Shown in pieces: positions 44,163 to 54,800 of a stretch of DNA of 64,000 nt. The translations under genes and the position numbers were made by a program. The stretch's first letter is position 1. Each line of letters opens with the position of its first letter. The DNA lies in assembly GCF_900130125.1 (NCBI RefSeq), contig NZ_FQXY01000009.1, positions 248,001 to 312,000 of the forward strand, in the 5' to 3' direction. The notes beneath the pieces are model-generated. The model did no database searches and was not told where the DNA came from. It saw nothing but the letters and a program-made list of their open reading frames with translations. The stretch comes from Bacteroides congonensis (GTDB lineage: Bacteria; Bacteroidota; Bacteroidia; Bacteroidales; Bacteroidaceae).

Positions 44163-45131
44163 ATGGAAATCAAGAGATACATAAAGAAATACATAATAAT
44201 CCTTGCCGCTTTTATGGCGGCAGGGATTACCGGTTGCGATGTCCTTCATGACGACCTCGAACAGTGTGATCTTTTTCTGAAGTTCCGGTATGACTATAAC
44301 ATGGCAAACGAAAACTGGTTTGCCGATCAAGTGGAAGAAGTAAAGGTCTTTGTGTTTGATGCAGAAGGGAGCTATATACAGACATTCACCGAAAATGGCA
44401 GTCTGCTGAAAAGTCCGGACTATCGTATGCTGATACCTTATCGTCTGAAAGGCTGTACGGCTGTTGTGTGGGCAGGAAAAACAGACAGTTTTTATTCATT
44501 ACCGATAATGACCGCAGGCACTCCGATAGATAAATTGACATTGAAATATGAACCTGAAAATGACATAAGCAACAATCATCTCGATGCGTTATGGCATAGC
44601 AGTTCTCTGCAAATGTTTTCGTTAGAGAATAGCGGCAATACGGAAACGGTCAGCTTGGTGCGCAATACCAACGATATAACGATAGGTATTACACAGAGCA
44701 GCAACCCTGTTGATGTTTCAAAATATGATATACAACTGATAGCAGCAAACAGTTCTTATGACTATAAAAATAATTTTGGAGAGAAAAACAAGAACATAAC
44801 TTATTATCCTTGTCCTGAAGAGGAGGACAGTAGAGTATCTTTCCACACCCGGATTCATACGCTCAGGCTTGTCAAAGATAGCGATATGACTTTTTCCATC
44901 ACAGAAAAATCTTCAGGAAAAGCAATAGATATCGGAGGTAAAACAACAATAAACCTCATTGATTACCTGTTGATGAGTAAACCGGAAATGATGGATGAGC
45001 AGGAATATCTTGACCGCAGATATCAGTGGGACATCAATATCCGTATTGGAGACAAGGAAGAGAACGGTTACATTGCATTGAGCATAACCGTCAACAATTG
45101 GACGTATTGGTTTCAGCCAACGGATATGTAA
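44163..45131 (+). CDS. Mfa2/FimB-family fimbrial anchor lipoprotein
   Basis: 322 aa with lipobox GITGC (Cys25), then CDVLHDDLEQCDLFLKFRYDYNM, the usual N-terminus of FimB/Mfa2 proteins. It ends in ITVNNWTYWFQPTDM, the same strand pattern as the pilin. Proteins of this family stay lipidated, anchor the fimbria to the outer membrane and end its growth. Its start lies 3 bp after the pilin stop, so translation is probably coupled to it. Confidence 0.87.
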   Translation: MEIKRYIKKYIIILAAFMAAGITGCDVLHDDLEQCDLFLKFRYDYNMANENWFADQVEEVKVFVFDAEGSYIQTFTENGSLLKSPDYRMLIPYRLKGCTAVVWAGKTDSFYSLPIMTAGTPIDKLTLKYEPENDISNNHLDALWHSSSLQMFSLENSGNTETVSLVRNTNDITIGITQSSNPVDVSKYDIQLIAANSSYDYKNNFGEKNKNITYYPCPEEEDSRVSFHTRIHTLRLVKDSDMTFSITEKSSGKAIDIGGKTTINLIDYLLMSKPEMMDEQEYLDRRYQWDINIRIGDKEENGYIALSITVNNWTYWFQPTDM

Positions 45132-45167
45132 GCCGTTTTTTGAAACAAAATTTTGGCACGATTAAGG

Positions 45168-47624
45168 ATGAATATAACTATAAACATAAAATTTCCGGCA
45201 GTTGTCTTGCTTTTGACGACGTTTGCCTTGTTGCTTGATTCTTGTGTAAACGAGAATGAACCGACAGGTGCACGTATTTACGAAGGAGAAAGAATACCTC
45301 TAAGTATTACTATGGGGACACGCAATACTACTACCGATAATGATAAAGTCATAAGTTCCGTACGTGCGATTGTTTTTAATGACAAGGATGAACTGGTGTA
45401 TAATGGTGTTTCGGACACTTCCATAAATGATGATGACACATATACCGCTCCAATAAGGGCGGCACGGGGATACAACAACATTTATATCATTTGTAATGAA
45501 ACAGAGGAACTTACGGAAAAACTCAACGCCATTACACGGGAGAATGAAATAGAAAATGTGACATTCTCCGCAGTAGGTATCATTGCTCCGCCACCCATGT
45601 ATGGAAATGTGCAACATGCCTATGTAGAATCCCGCAGTGACGGGAAAAATGCCACAGTCACAATTAATAATGTTAAAATGACGGAACTACCGGTTAAAGT
45701 AACCCGTATGGTATCCCGTCTTAGCTTTACAGCAATTAAAAATATAACCAATCCGGATGAGGATTTTAAGGTAACCAAACTGTCAATCAAGGTATGTCGT
45801 ATGCCAGCCGCCACTACCATAGGAGAAGGACAGGCATATACGAAAAATATTTGGTCGGATGACCTTACTATATCAGGAACAGGCGAACTCGATAATAACG
45901 GTACATATATAATAAATGGAAATAAATACACCATTCCTGATAACGTAGATTTCATAACAATTCCCGCCACTTATATCCCCGAGCACTTGTTATCCGAACC
46001 TAAAAATGCTTCACAAGCAACCTATCTCAAGATTGACGCACAATGCATACTTAAAAATGGAAGTACGCAGGTACTAAACTGCATCTATTTACTAGATATC
46101 GGGCAGAATCCCCCTGAAAACCATAACCTGACACGAAATAACCATTATCAGATATACGCCACCATTACCGGTATGGGTGCAATGGGACTTTATGCGGAAA
46201 TAGTGGCAATGGAGGAACATGATATCACAATCAACTGGAAGCCTATTGACGGACTGGTAATAGTGAGTGACAAGGCGGCAGATTATGACGCCACAGCCGA
46301 TACATCCAAAAATGTGAATATATGGAATGACTTTACCATCTATTCAGGTGTACTGAAAGCATATCATTCGGAGACGGGATACAAAGATGTCCTGTTCAAG
46401 TACGGCAGCCTGATAGCTATACACAGCGCATCGGAAGAAGGGAAAACATTTGCAGCACCCGACAATGCTAATGAACTGAACGATGTACTTTGGTATCCGG
46501 GCTCATACGCCCCTTTAACTATCAAGGGATGGGCGGACATTCCTTATCAGGATACTGGTGAAATACCTGAAAATAATACGGCAGTCCAGATTGCGAAAGG
46601 ATTGGGAGATCCTTGCAAACTTGCCGGACTATCTGAAGCTCAAATCAAGACTTTGGGAATTGTGGATAACGGACAGTGGCATATGGCTACTTCGGATGAG
46701 AATAACATTCTGATAATGGCAACTGATAATGAAAATAATTCATACGGTTACCCTTCTTTCCATTGGTTGCTTTCTCCACATAATCGGTATAGGGATACGG
46801 ACGGCATTTCCAAGGGAGATCGTTCCAATGGATGGTATTGGGCAAATGATGCCTCAGTATTCAAATTCTCCGGTCAATCACAGGAAGCTGGACTTCAAAA
46901 TGGTATAAACAGACAAAATGCATATATGATCCGTTGTGTGCGCAATGAGATACCAGAAAGCCAGATGAAGATAGGTAATATTGTCAGTCCCACTTATCAG
47001 GGTACCGAGAATAGTGGAAACTCTTACTTCGGCATTATATCAAATATTCCTTATTGGACGGCAACACTTGTAACATCAGGTTCGGAAATGGGAACAGCAT
47101 CTCCCAACGATTTTTCATTTGAGCCCGGAGGTGGCAGCATACATACTACCCACGGCAGTAACACTCAGAATATCTCTGTATATGTCAAACGTAAGGAAAG
47201 TGCTTCGCCACGTTCATTTAGAGTGAGAGTGGCAGGCATCGGTTTGGACGGGCGGGCAGAGAGTCTCTTACTCACTGTTTCACAAAGCGGATATGATTTA
47301 CGTGCCAAAACAGGATTAGGCAGTTCTGGTAATATACCTCAGGAGGGAGGAACTTACGAGACAACCATTCAACTTACCCCCACAGATGTAACCATGCCTG
47401 CCGGAAAATTGTATTTGAGAATCAGCTATGCAGGTGCCACAAAGTGTGTCAGCACCGAAGTAAATACTGAATCACATAAATATGAGTATCCTGTCTCAAT
47501 AGAAATCCCGGAAAATGATAGTCCGAGTGCCATTAATCTTACGGTTGAGATATTATTGGCAAGAGAGTCCGGATTAACAGTTTCCCTTGGAAATCCGATT
47601 ATTTCACAAAATGGTTATCAATAA
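45168..47624 (+). CDS. Large fimbrial tip/accessory lipoprotein with fimbrillin-like and BACON-like parts
   Basis: 818 aa from ATG 45168, which has AAGG just before it; a TTG at 45153 is in frame but unlikely. Lipobox LLDSC (Cys26). The first 350 residues are fimbrillin-like (ISSVRAIVFNDKDELVYNGVSDTSINDDD, LTRNNHYQIYATITG). A middle part (about 480-615) has WHMATSDENN, FHWLLSPHN and AYMIRCVRNE, a C-type-lectin-like motif set found in many Bacteroides surface proteins. The end (about 650-818) has BACON-like sandwiches (FRVRVAGIGLDGRAESLLLTVSQSGY). It is probably a minor subunit at the fimbrial tip and may bind sugar or protein. Confidence 0.75.
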   Translation: MNITINIKFPAVVLLLTTFALLLDSCVNENEPTGARIYEGERIPLSITMGTRNTTTDNDKVISSVRAIVFNDKDELVYNGVSDTSINDDDTYTAPIRAARGYNNIYIICNETEELTEKLNAITRENEIENVTFSAVGIIAPPPMYGNVQHAYVESRSDGKNATVTINNVKMTELPVKVTRMVSRLSFTAIKNITNPDEDFKVTKLSIKVCRMPAATTIGEGQAYTKNIWSDDLTISGTGELDNNGTYIINGNKYTIPDNVDFITIPATYIPEHLLSEPKNASQATYLKIDAQCILKNGSTQVLNCIYLLDIGQNPPENHNLTRNNHYQIYATITGMGAMGLYAEIVAMEEHDITINWKPIDGLVIVSDKAADYDATADTSKNVNIWNDFTIYSGVLKAYHSETGYKDVLFKYGSLIAIHSASEEGKTFAAPDNANELNDVLWYPGSYAPLTIKGWADIPYQDTGEIPENNTAVQIAKGLGDPCKLAGLSEAQIKTLGIVDNGQWHMATSDENNILIMATDNENNSYGYPSFHWLLSPHNRYRDTDGISKGDRSNGWYWANDASVFKFSGQSQEAGLQNGINRQNAYMIRCVRNEIPESQMKIGNIVSPTYQGTENSGNSYFGIISNIPYWTATLVTSGSEMGTASPNDFSFEPGGGSIHTTHGSNTQNISVYVKRKESASPRSFRVRVAGIGLDGRAESLLLTVSQSGYDLRAKTGLGSSGNIPQEGGTYETTIQLTPTDVTMPAGKLYLRISYAGATKCVSTEVNTESHKYEYPVSIEIPENDSPSAINLTVEILLARESGLTVSLGNPIISQNGYQ

Positions 47625-47660
47625 GAACCGGCATGAAGCTTGGTGATAAATAGATATGAT

Positions 47661-49949
47661 ATGAGAATAAGAATTAGATATAGAAAGTATTTCCGGACAG
47701 TCTGCACAACCTTGCTGTCACTGTTATACTTGGGTTGCACAAATGACAAACTGGATGAGTTTAATCCGGGAAATACTTCAGGTAAAACGGTCATGGTCAG
47801 CCTGAATGTCAGTCTTCCTGCTGCTGTAGAACCGACATTCGCGAGTGGTTATACAGCTGCAAAGTCATTTTTTAGGAAAGAAACTTGTTCTGACTCTCCG
47901 TTTACTGTGGTTTTGGAAGGAAAGCAGGAACCGCATACCATAACTACCCGTGCTTCCGATGGGACAACCAAACTACATAACCTATGGCTATTCCAGTTTA
48001 AGGAAGATGGCTCCATTAATGGAAAACCTCATAAACTGAGTGATACTACGACAGCTATTAATGATCTAGCAACAATAGATGTTCCTCTTGTGGTGGCGGA
48101 GAATCAAACTTTATATCTGCTGGTGCTGGGTCCCAAGCTAAATTACGACATGAGTAAGGTAAGTTATCTCGATGAACTTAAAAAATGGAGTTTTGAATAC
48201 TTGACTAATATAGAAGGTCATACCCAGTCACTTATCACCGCTGACGACGAAGTACCATTGGCCGGAGAAGTGCCGGGTGTTACTGTCGTAGATATTGACG
48301 GAGGTAACCGGGGATTGGTCGAATATAACAAGCCTGTCGGTTTTGTTGGAGGTATCGAAATAAGAAAGCTGATGGCACGCATTACATTACGCTATAAATT
48401 TGAAGTGGAAAATTACAAATTGCAGGGTTTGAAATTATTGAATGTAAACAGTACGATTCGGCTCACCAATCCTGAAAAGAATAGTGATGAAGATACTTAT
48501 GCCACGTTTGAAGTAGATAAATTGGGCGAACCGGATGCAAACGGCTTTTATTCGGCAACATGGTATGTTGCACAGAATTGTCAGGGAACTGTAGGTAGTA
48601 TTATGAGTGAAAACCAACGTTACTACAAAATAGTCAATAAAGTACCTTCTGGGGCTGCACCAGTGTTGGGTACACAGATAGAAGCATGGGCATATTCTAC
48701 TGTAACAGACGAATATGCAATTTACCAAATGTATGTCGGGAACAACAATACTAACAATTTTGATGTGGAACCCAATCATTTTTATAATCTACGTACTACC
48801 ATTAACGCAGACATAAATTCTGCAAAAAACGATGAACGGATTAGAGCGTACATTGCCAGTCAATATGTAGAGTTTCATGCTAGTTATAATGTAGCTGTTA
48901 GTGGAGGGGCATCATTTGATACTTTTAAGAACCTCTACAATAAATCAGGTAAAGATTATGACCTTGATGCAGCTTATGATGTTCGACCGATAGTTGTACA
49001 AACTCAGGGAAGAACAGTGGAAGTGGAGATATATACCAATAAAGAATGTACACAGAAAGCTCCCGATAACAGTTGGCTTCGTTTGTCTTCTTCATCTAAT
49101 TATACCGATGCATATAATAATGTCAAGGAGCCGCTGAATACATATATCAAAGCAAGTACCATACTTCCCACACAAATAAAATTTTATCTTTATAATGATG
49201 AGTACATATATGATGAAAACGGTAATCTGGTCGATTCTGGTGGTGAAAGCGATGCGGAAGGAAAGCGTTCCTTATTTATCAAAGTTACTACCACAACCGA
49301 GGGAGATGGAGAAATATTGCAAGCTTCACATATATTCAGAATGGATCAGCGACCGGCAATATATGCCGGACGTTTCGGAGGAGTAAAAGATACGGATGGG
49401 AATTATACGATGGGATTAGTGCATGACAGATTATCTGTGCGTAGCACAAATAAATATCTGGTGGGCATAACCACCATGGGAAAAATACAATATGGTTATA
49501 ACAATGTTGAAACAGCAACACAATCATATGGGACAGATGATATAAATTGCGGAAAAACAGCAACGATTAATCTAGCTGAAAATATACATAACCTTTCTTG
49601 GACAGGTGATATACCTGTTCCGCAGAAAGATGCAAACGGTCATGTACTATTATATCAATACCAATATCCGGCCAGTACCTTTTCCGCAAGAGTCTGTTAT
49701 GATAAAAACAGAGATGAAGATGGAAACGGACGAATAGAAGGTGATGAATTAAAGTGGTATATGCCTGCATCCAATCAACTGATTGGTATTTATATAGGTA
49801 GTTCATTGAATATTACCAGCGGAAATACAACTACGGAAGATGGAAATGGTAGTGTCAAAAGATGGTATAACGGACTGAATTCTTACTATAAAACTGATGG
49901 TGGCTCAAGGTGCGTAAGAGATATAAGTATCAAGCAAATGCAATTTTAA
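47661..49949 (+). CDS. DUF4906-type fimbrial tip/accessory lipoprotein
   Basis: 762 aa from ATG 47661; an in-frame TTG at 47640 is less likely. Lipobox YLGC (Cys26). The N-terminal 350 residues are fimbrillin-like (LHNLWLFQFKEDGSINGKPHKLSD, MARITLRYKFEVENYKLQGLKLLNVNS, VEPNHFYNLRTTIN). The C-terminal region holds a calcium-site-like DKNRDEDGNGRIEGDELKWYMPASNQLIGIYIG, then KRWYNGLNSYYKTDGGSRCVRDI, a shortened form of the lectin-like terminus of its neighbours. It is probably a minor tip subunit. The next gene continues the same theme as a separate small protein. Confidence 0.75.
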   Translation: MRIRIRYRKYFRTVCTTLLSLLYLGCTNDKLDEFNPGNTSGKTVMVSLNVSLPAAVEPTFASGYTAAKSFFRKETCSDSPFTVVLEGKQEPHTITTRASDGTTKLHNLWLFQFKEDGSINGKPHKLSDTTTAINDLATIDVPLVVAENQTLYLLVLGPKLNYDMSKVSYLDELKKWSFEYLTNIEGHTQSLITADDEVPLAGEVPGVTVVDIDGGNRGLVEYNKPVGFVGGIEIRKLMARITLRYKFEVENYKLQGLKLLNVNSTIRLTNPEKNSDEDTYATFEVDKLGEPDANGFYSATWYVAQNCQGTVGSIMSENQRYYKIVNKVPSGAAPVLGTQIEAWAYSTVTDEYAIYQMYVGNNNTNNFDVEPNHFYNLRTTINADINSAKNDERIRAYIASQYVEFHASYNVAVSGGASFDTFKNLYNKSGKDYDLDAAYDVRPIVVQTQGRTVEVEIYTNKECTQKAPDNSWLRLSSSSNYTDAYNNVKEPLNTYIKASTILPTQIKFYLYNDEYIYDENGNLVDSGGESDAEGKRSLFIKVTTTTEGDGEILQASHIFRMDQRPAIYAGRFGGVKDTDGNYTMGLVHDRLSVRSTNKYLVGITTMGKIQYGYNNVETATQSYGTDDINCGKTATINLAENIHNLSWTGDIPVPQKDANGHVLLYQYQYPASTFSARVCYDKNRDEDGNGRIEGDELKWYMPASNQLIGIYIGSSLNITSGNTTTEDGNGSVKRWYNGLNSYYKTDGGSRCVRDISIKQMQF

Positions 49950-49976
49950 AGCGAAATAAACAAAAACAAGAATAAA

Positions 49977-50753
49977 ATGAAACGAATGATTATTATAATT
50001 TCCGCGTCTCTCTTCATGCATGTAAAGGGATATTCTCAGATAACGGGTATATATACGGATGAGGAAGGAAATCAATATGCAGTTATATATTCGACAGGTT
50101 TACCCGAAAGTAGAGTGGAGAATAGAAGTGAAAATTCAACGTTTTATACGAATATTCAACTCTATGAATGGACTTCAAACGGTCAAAACACGAACCCTGT
50201 CAAAGATAGCAATGGAAATTTAGTTTATGTTCATCGTGTAAGTCGGCATAATAATGCTATAAATAGTGGCAACAATGATATGAAAGTCTCCAAGGGATTT
50301 ATTATATCTCCGGATGCGATTGACAGTGATGGTGCAAGTACAACTACGACAACAATGGACTGGGCTACTGCAAACGGATATCTTGCTACAGCAAACCAAA
50401 ATAAATACGATGTTACAAGTTATGCCGTTCCTAAAGGATGTGCCATGTACCGTGGAAAATATGGAAAAGACGCACCGGGAACATGGCGGGTTCCTACCTT
50501 TCGGGAAGGTAGCCTGATAATGATTTTTTATAGAGAATTGGAGGAAACAAATGTGCGAACTGGTTTTAATAAATTCGCATTGTCTACAAACGGTACCGCT
50601 TATTGGTTGGCAACAGAACATTCCGGTTCTTCTACTTATGCATGGTATATGAAATTCTATCCTGACGTAACAAAAGTGAAATATGCATCCTCTAGCGGTT
50701 CCAAAAGTACTAAATATTTTCTCCGCTGTATTCGGGATATTCCATCGAAATGA
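49977..50753 (+). CDS. Small secreted fimbrial-operon protein with lectin-like C-terminus
   Basis: 258 aa with signal peptide MKRMIIIISASLFMHVKGYSQ and no lipobox. The C-terminal half has PGTWRVPTFREGSLIMIFYRELEE, AYWLATEHSGSSTYAWYMKF and YFLRCIRDI, the motif set that ends larger DUF4906-type fimbrial proteins. It lacks the fimbrillin-like N-terminal domains and may be a detached tip or adhesin module, or come from a split of a larger protein. It lies 27 bp after the previous gene. Function is not known. Confidence 0.65.
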   Translation: MKRMIIIISASLFMHVKGYSQITGIYTDEEGNQYAVIYSTGLPESRVENRSENSTFYTNIQLYEWTSNGQNTNPVKDSNGNLVYVHRVSRHNNAINSGNNDMKVSKGFIISPDAIDSDGASTTTTTMDWATANGYLATANQNKYDVTSYAVPKGCAMYRGKYGKDAPGTWRVPTFREGSLIMIFYRELEETNVRTGFNKFALSTNGTAYWLATEHSGSSTYAWYMKFYPDVTKVKYASSSGSKSTKYFLRCIRDIPSK

Positions 50754-50799
50754 ATTATGAACGAAGTATGAGTTGTAAAAATAGCATTAATAACATTCA

Positions 50800-51693
50800 A
50801 TGAAAATGAATATGCCATATAGTCCGGATAAAGTAGTTGACAAATTATTGAAATCTGAAGAGTTTAACGTATATACTACAATTGCCCATTTACCTCTTGA
50901 TGAAAATCCGACGTATCTTGAAGAGGGGATAAACGGGATATGTACGGGAGGAAGTGCGCTCTTTAATGTTTTCGGTAATAAACGGCGTATTGTCCCCAAT
51001 GATTTGGTCATTATTTTTCCTTTCCAGTTGGCATCTGTCACGGAAATTAGTGATGACTTTTCAATGACATTCCTAAAAGTATCCAAAAGCCTGTTTATAG
51101 ATACGATAAGCGGTATATGTATGCCTACCCTTGACTTCTTTTTCTATATGCGGAAGAATTTCAGCACTTCGCTATACGATGAAGAATGTCAACGTTTCAT
51201 TCATTTTTGCCAGATATTGACTTACCGTATTGACTTACCCCAGGACTTATTCAGACGGGAGTCTATCATGCAACTGTTACGTGTTTTCTATTGGGATATC
51301 TATGCGGCTTATAAAAGAAAACCGGAAGTGGCCGAATTAGTAAAATATACCCGTAAGGAAAAAATTGTATTCGATTTCTTTTGTTTGGTGATAGAGTTTC
51401 ATACGGTATGTAGGGATGTCGCTTTTTATGCGGAAAAGATGTGCGTGTCCGCTAAACATCTGACAATGGTAATAACCGATATGAGCGGTCGTTCAGCAAA
51501 AGACTGGATTATAGAATATTCCATTCTTGAAATAAAAGCACTATTGAAGGACACTAATCTCGAGATAAAAGAAGTGGCTTCGCGAACACACTTCCAGTCA
51601 AATTCCGTTATGACAAGATTCTTTCGTGAACATACCGGCATGACACCCTCAGAATATAGGGAGAGAATTTATGTCCTAGATTGTATCGAATAG
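50800..51693 (+). CDS. AraC-family transcription regulator
   Basis: 297 aa. An N-terminal cupin-like sensor region (about 20-165) comes before two helix-turn-helix units of AraC type (about 195-295). Seen there: DVAFYAEKMCVSAKHLTMVITDMSGRSAKDWI, then LEIKEVASRTHFQSNSVMTRFFREHTGMTPSEYRER, the family signature. It follows the fimbrial genes by 46 bp in the same direction and ends at a terminator, so it is probably the last gene of the operon and a regulator of it. Confidence 0.88.
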   Translation: MKMNMPYSPDKVVDKLLKSEEFNVYTTIAHLPLDENPTYLEEGINGICTGGSALFNVFGNKRRIVPNDLVIIFPFQLASVTEISDDFSMTFLKVSKSLFIDTISGICMPTLDFFFYMRKNFSTSLYDEECQRFIHFCQILTYRIDLPQDLFRRESIMQLLRVFYWDIYAAYKRKPEVAELVKYTRKEKIVFDFFCLVIEFHTVCRDVAFYAEKMCVSAKHLTMVITDMSGRSAKDWIIEYSILEIKALLKDTNLEIKEVASRTHFQSNSVMTRFFREHTGMTPSEYRERIYVLDCIE

Positions 51694-51760
51694 CGGCATT
51701 TAGAAAAATAAAATACGAATACTGCCTGTGAAGGTCGTCTATTGTTTGTTTTGTTTGTGT

Positions 51761-51799
51761 GTGCACCTTTTTTCCAGTGGGAAAGGAGGTGCACTTTTT
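51761..51799 (+). terminator. Strong terminator after the AraC gene
   Basis: GTGCACCT (51761-51768) pairs with AGGTGCAC (51787-51794). The stem continues through TTTCC/GGAAA, and TTTTT follows. It separates the fimbrial operon from the GH106 operon; no exact -7 box is visible between it and 51897. Confidence 0.88.
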
Positions 51800-51896
51800 A
51801 TAATTAAAGTTTACGTCTCTCTAATATTTTCAACAAATAGTGAGTACAAAATATTTCCTTTTTCGTCTTTTTTAATAGTAAAATATAGATATTAAA

Positions 51897-54800
51897 ATGA
51901 AAAGCCGACTGAAACAGCGAATATTTGCAATCTCTTTATTGGCATGGACTGCTTTCTGTTCTGCCGATGCGCAACAAACACGCTCACTTCGCGACCAATT
52001 TCAGAACCCGTCCGATGAAGCGAAACCTTGGACATTTTGGTACTGGATGTATGGCGCTGTGTCCAAAGAGGGGATTACCGCCGATTTGGAAGCAATGAAA
52101 CATGCAGGACTCGGAGGTACGTACCTGATGCCGATTAAAGGTATAAATGAAGGTTCCCAATATAATGGCAAAGCACAACAGTTAACCCCTGAATGGTGGG
52201 AAATGGTACGTTTCAGCATGGAAGAAGCCGACCGGTTAGGGCTGAAACTGGGAATGCATATTTGTGACGGTTTTGCATTGGCGGGAGGGCCTTGGATCAC
52301 TCCCAAAGAATCCATGCAGAAAGTCGTTTGGAGCGATACGATTGTTAATGGCGGAAAACTTGATGCATTGCGTCTGCCACAACCAGAAGCTTATGAGAAT
52401 TATTATGAAGATATTGCATTGTTTGCTTTACCGGTAGAAGATGAAGTAGATGAAATGCCTGCCAAAATCACATGCGTAAACTTGGCGATAACGGATAATA
52501 TAAAGCCCGCCCAAACAGTAAATATGGATGCGGCAGGAGTTATCCGCTCTTCGTATCCATGCTATATCCAATACGAATACGGACAACCTTTTACCTGCCG
52601 GAACATTGAAATAGTCTTGAATGGCAATAATTATCAGGCACATCGCTTGAAAGTGATGGCAAGTGATGACGGTGTCAATTACCGTTTCGTAAAACAATTG
52701 GTTCCTGCACGTCAGGGATGGCAGAATACAGATGAAAACTCCACGCATAGTATTCCCGCAACTACTGCCCGTTATTTCCGTTTCTATTGGACACCCGAAG
52801 GGAGTGAACCGGGAAGTGAAGATATGGATGCCGCGAAATGGAAGCCCAATTTGAAAATAAAACAACTGCGCCTGCATCGGGAAGCCCGTCTGAATCAGTG
52901 GGAAGGAAAAGCCGGACTGGTATGGCGTGTAGCTGAATCCACTAAGGAAAGAGAAATAGGGAAAAAGGATTGTTATTCACTTTCACAGATTATTAATCTG
53001 ACGGAACAATACAATAATATCCCTGCCAGTCATTCTAAAGAGAAAACATTGACTGCCATTCTCCCTGAAGGTAAATGGAAATTACTCCGCATGGGGCATA
53101 CTGCTACCGGACATACCAATGCGACAGCCGGTGGCGGAAAGGGACTGGAATGTGATAAGTTCGATCCGGCAACAGTAAGAAAACAGTTTGATAACTGGTT
53201 TGCGCAAGCATTTGTAAAAACGAATCCGGAAGTGGCACGGCGTGTACTGAAATATATGCATGTGGACAGTTGGGAATGTGGAAGTCAGAACTGGAATCAT
53301 AATTTCGCAACTGAATTCAAGAAACGCCACGGCTATGACCTGATACCTTATTTACCCCTATTGGCAGGTATTCCCATGGAAAGTGCCGAACGGAGCGAAA
53401 AGATCCTGCGGGATGTACGTACAACGATTGCCGAACTGGTAGTCGATGTTTTCTATCAGGTACTAGCAGACTGCGCCAAAGAGTATGATTGTCAGTTTTC
53501 AGCGGAGTGTGTAGCACCGACAATGGTGAGTGACGGCTTGCTGCATTACCAAAAGGTAGATCTTCCTATGGGAGAATTTTGGCTGAACAGTCCTACCCAT
53601 GATAAACCGAATGATATGCTCGATGCCATCAGCGGTGCCCATATCTACGGAAAGAATATCATTCAGGCGGAAGGATTCACCGAAGTGCGTGGCACATGGA
53701 ATGAATACCCCGGAATGTTGAAAGCATTGTTGGATCGTAATTACGCATTAGGAATCAATCGTCTCTTCTACCACGTATATGTACATAATCCCTGGCTAGA
53801 CCGCAAGCCCGGCATGACACTGGATGGCATCGGGCTTTTCTTCCAGCGTGACCAAACTTGGTGGGATAAAGGGGCTAAAGCCTTTTCCGAATATGCCGCC
53901 CGTTGCCAGTCGTTATTACAGTACGGTCATCCGGTGACAGATATCGCAGTATTCACAGGTGAGGAAGTGCCGAGACGTTCGGTATTACCTGAACGACTGG
54001 TTCCGTCCCTTCCGGGGATTTTCGGTGCGGAACGTGTGGAAAGCGAACGTGTTCGTTTGGCGAATGAGGGACAGCCTTTGCGTGTGCGTCCGGTAGGCGT
54101 TACTCATTCCGCGAATATGGCTGATCCTGAAAAATGGGTGAATCCGCTTCGGGGATATGCTTATGACAGTTTTAACAAGGATGCACTATTGCGTTTGGCA
54201 AAAGTAGAAAATGGCAGAATGATATTGCCGGGCGGAGCCAGTTATAAGGTTTTGGTACTGCCGAATGCCCGTCCGATGAATCCTGAACCGGTGGAACTTT
54301 CGCCGGAAGTGAAACAAAAGGTCAATGAACTGAAAAAAGCAGGTGTGCTGATTCCTGCCATTCCTTATATGGAGGACGACTTCTCTGCATATGGACTGGA
54401 ACGTGATTTGATTGTGCCGGAAGACATTGCCTGGACACATCGTCGCGGTGAATTGGGAGATATTTATTTTATTGCCAATCAGAAAGAAGAGACACGTACG
54501 TTCACCGCAAGTATGCGTATCACCGGAAGCCGACCGGAATGTTGGAATCCCGTGACGGGTGAGATTAAAACGAATCCCCTTTACGAACAGAAAGATAACC
54601 GCACGGAAGTAACTTTGACATTGGCTCCCAATGAGTCGGTATTCGTTGTCTTTTCCACGGAAGAAGCTCGTAATGGTTATGACAGTGATACGCAAAAATC
54701 ATGGAAAGAGAAAAAGAACTCCACTGGAAATATTGAGGAAGTAGCTTTTGAACCGGAAGAGTATAAAGTCACTTTCCTGAACAATGGGAAAGAAATAACC

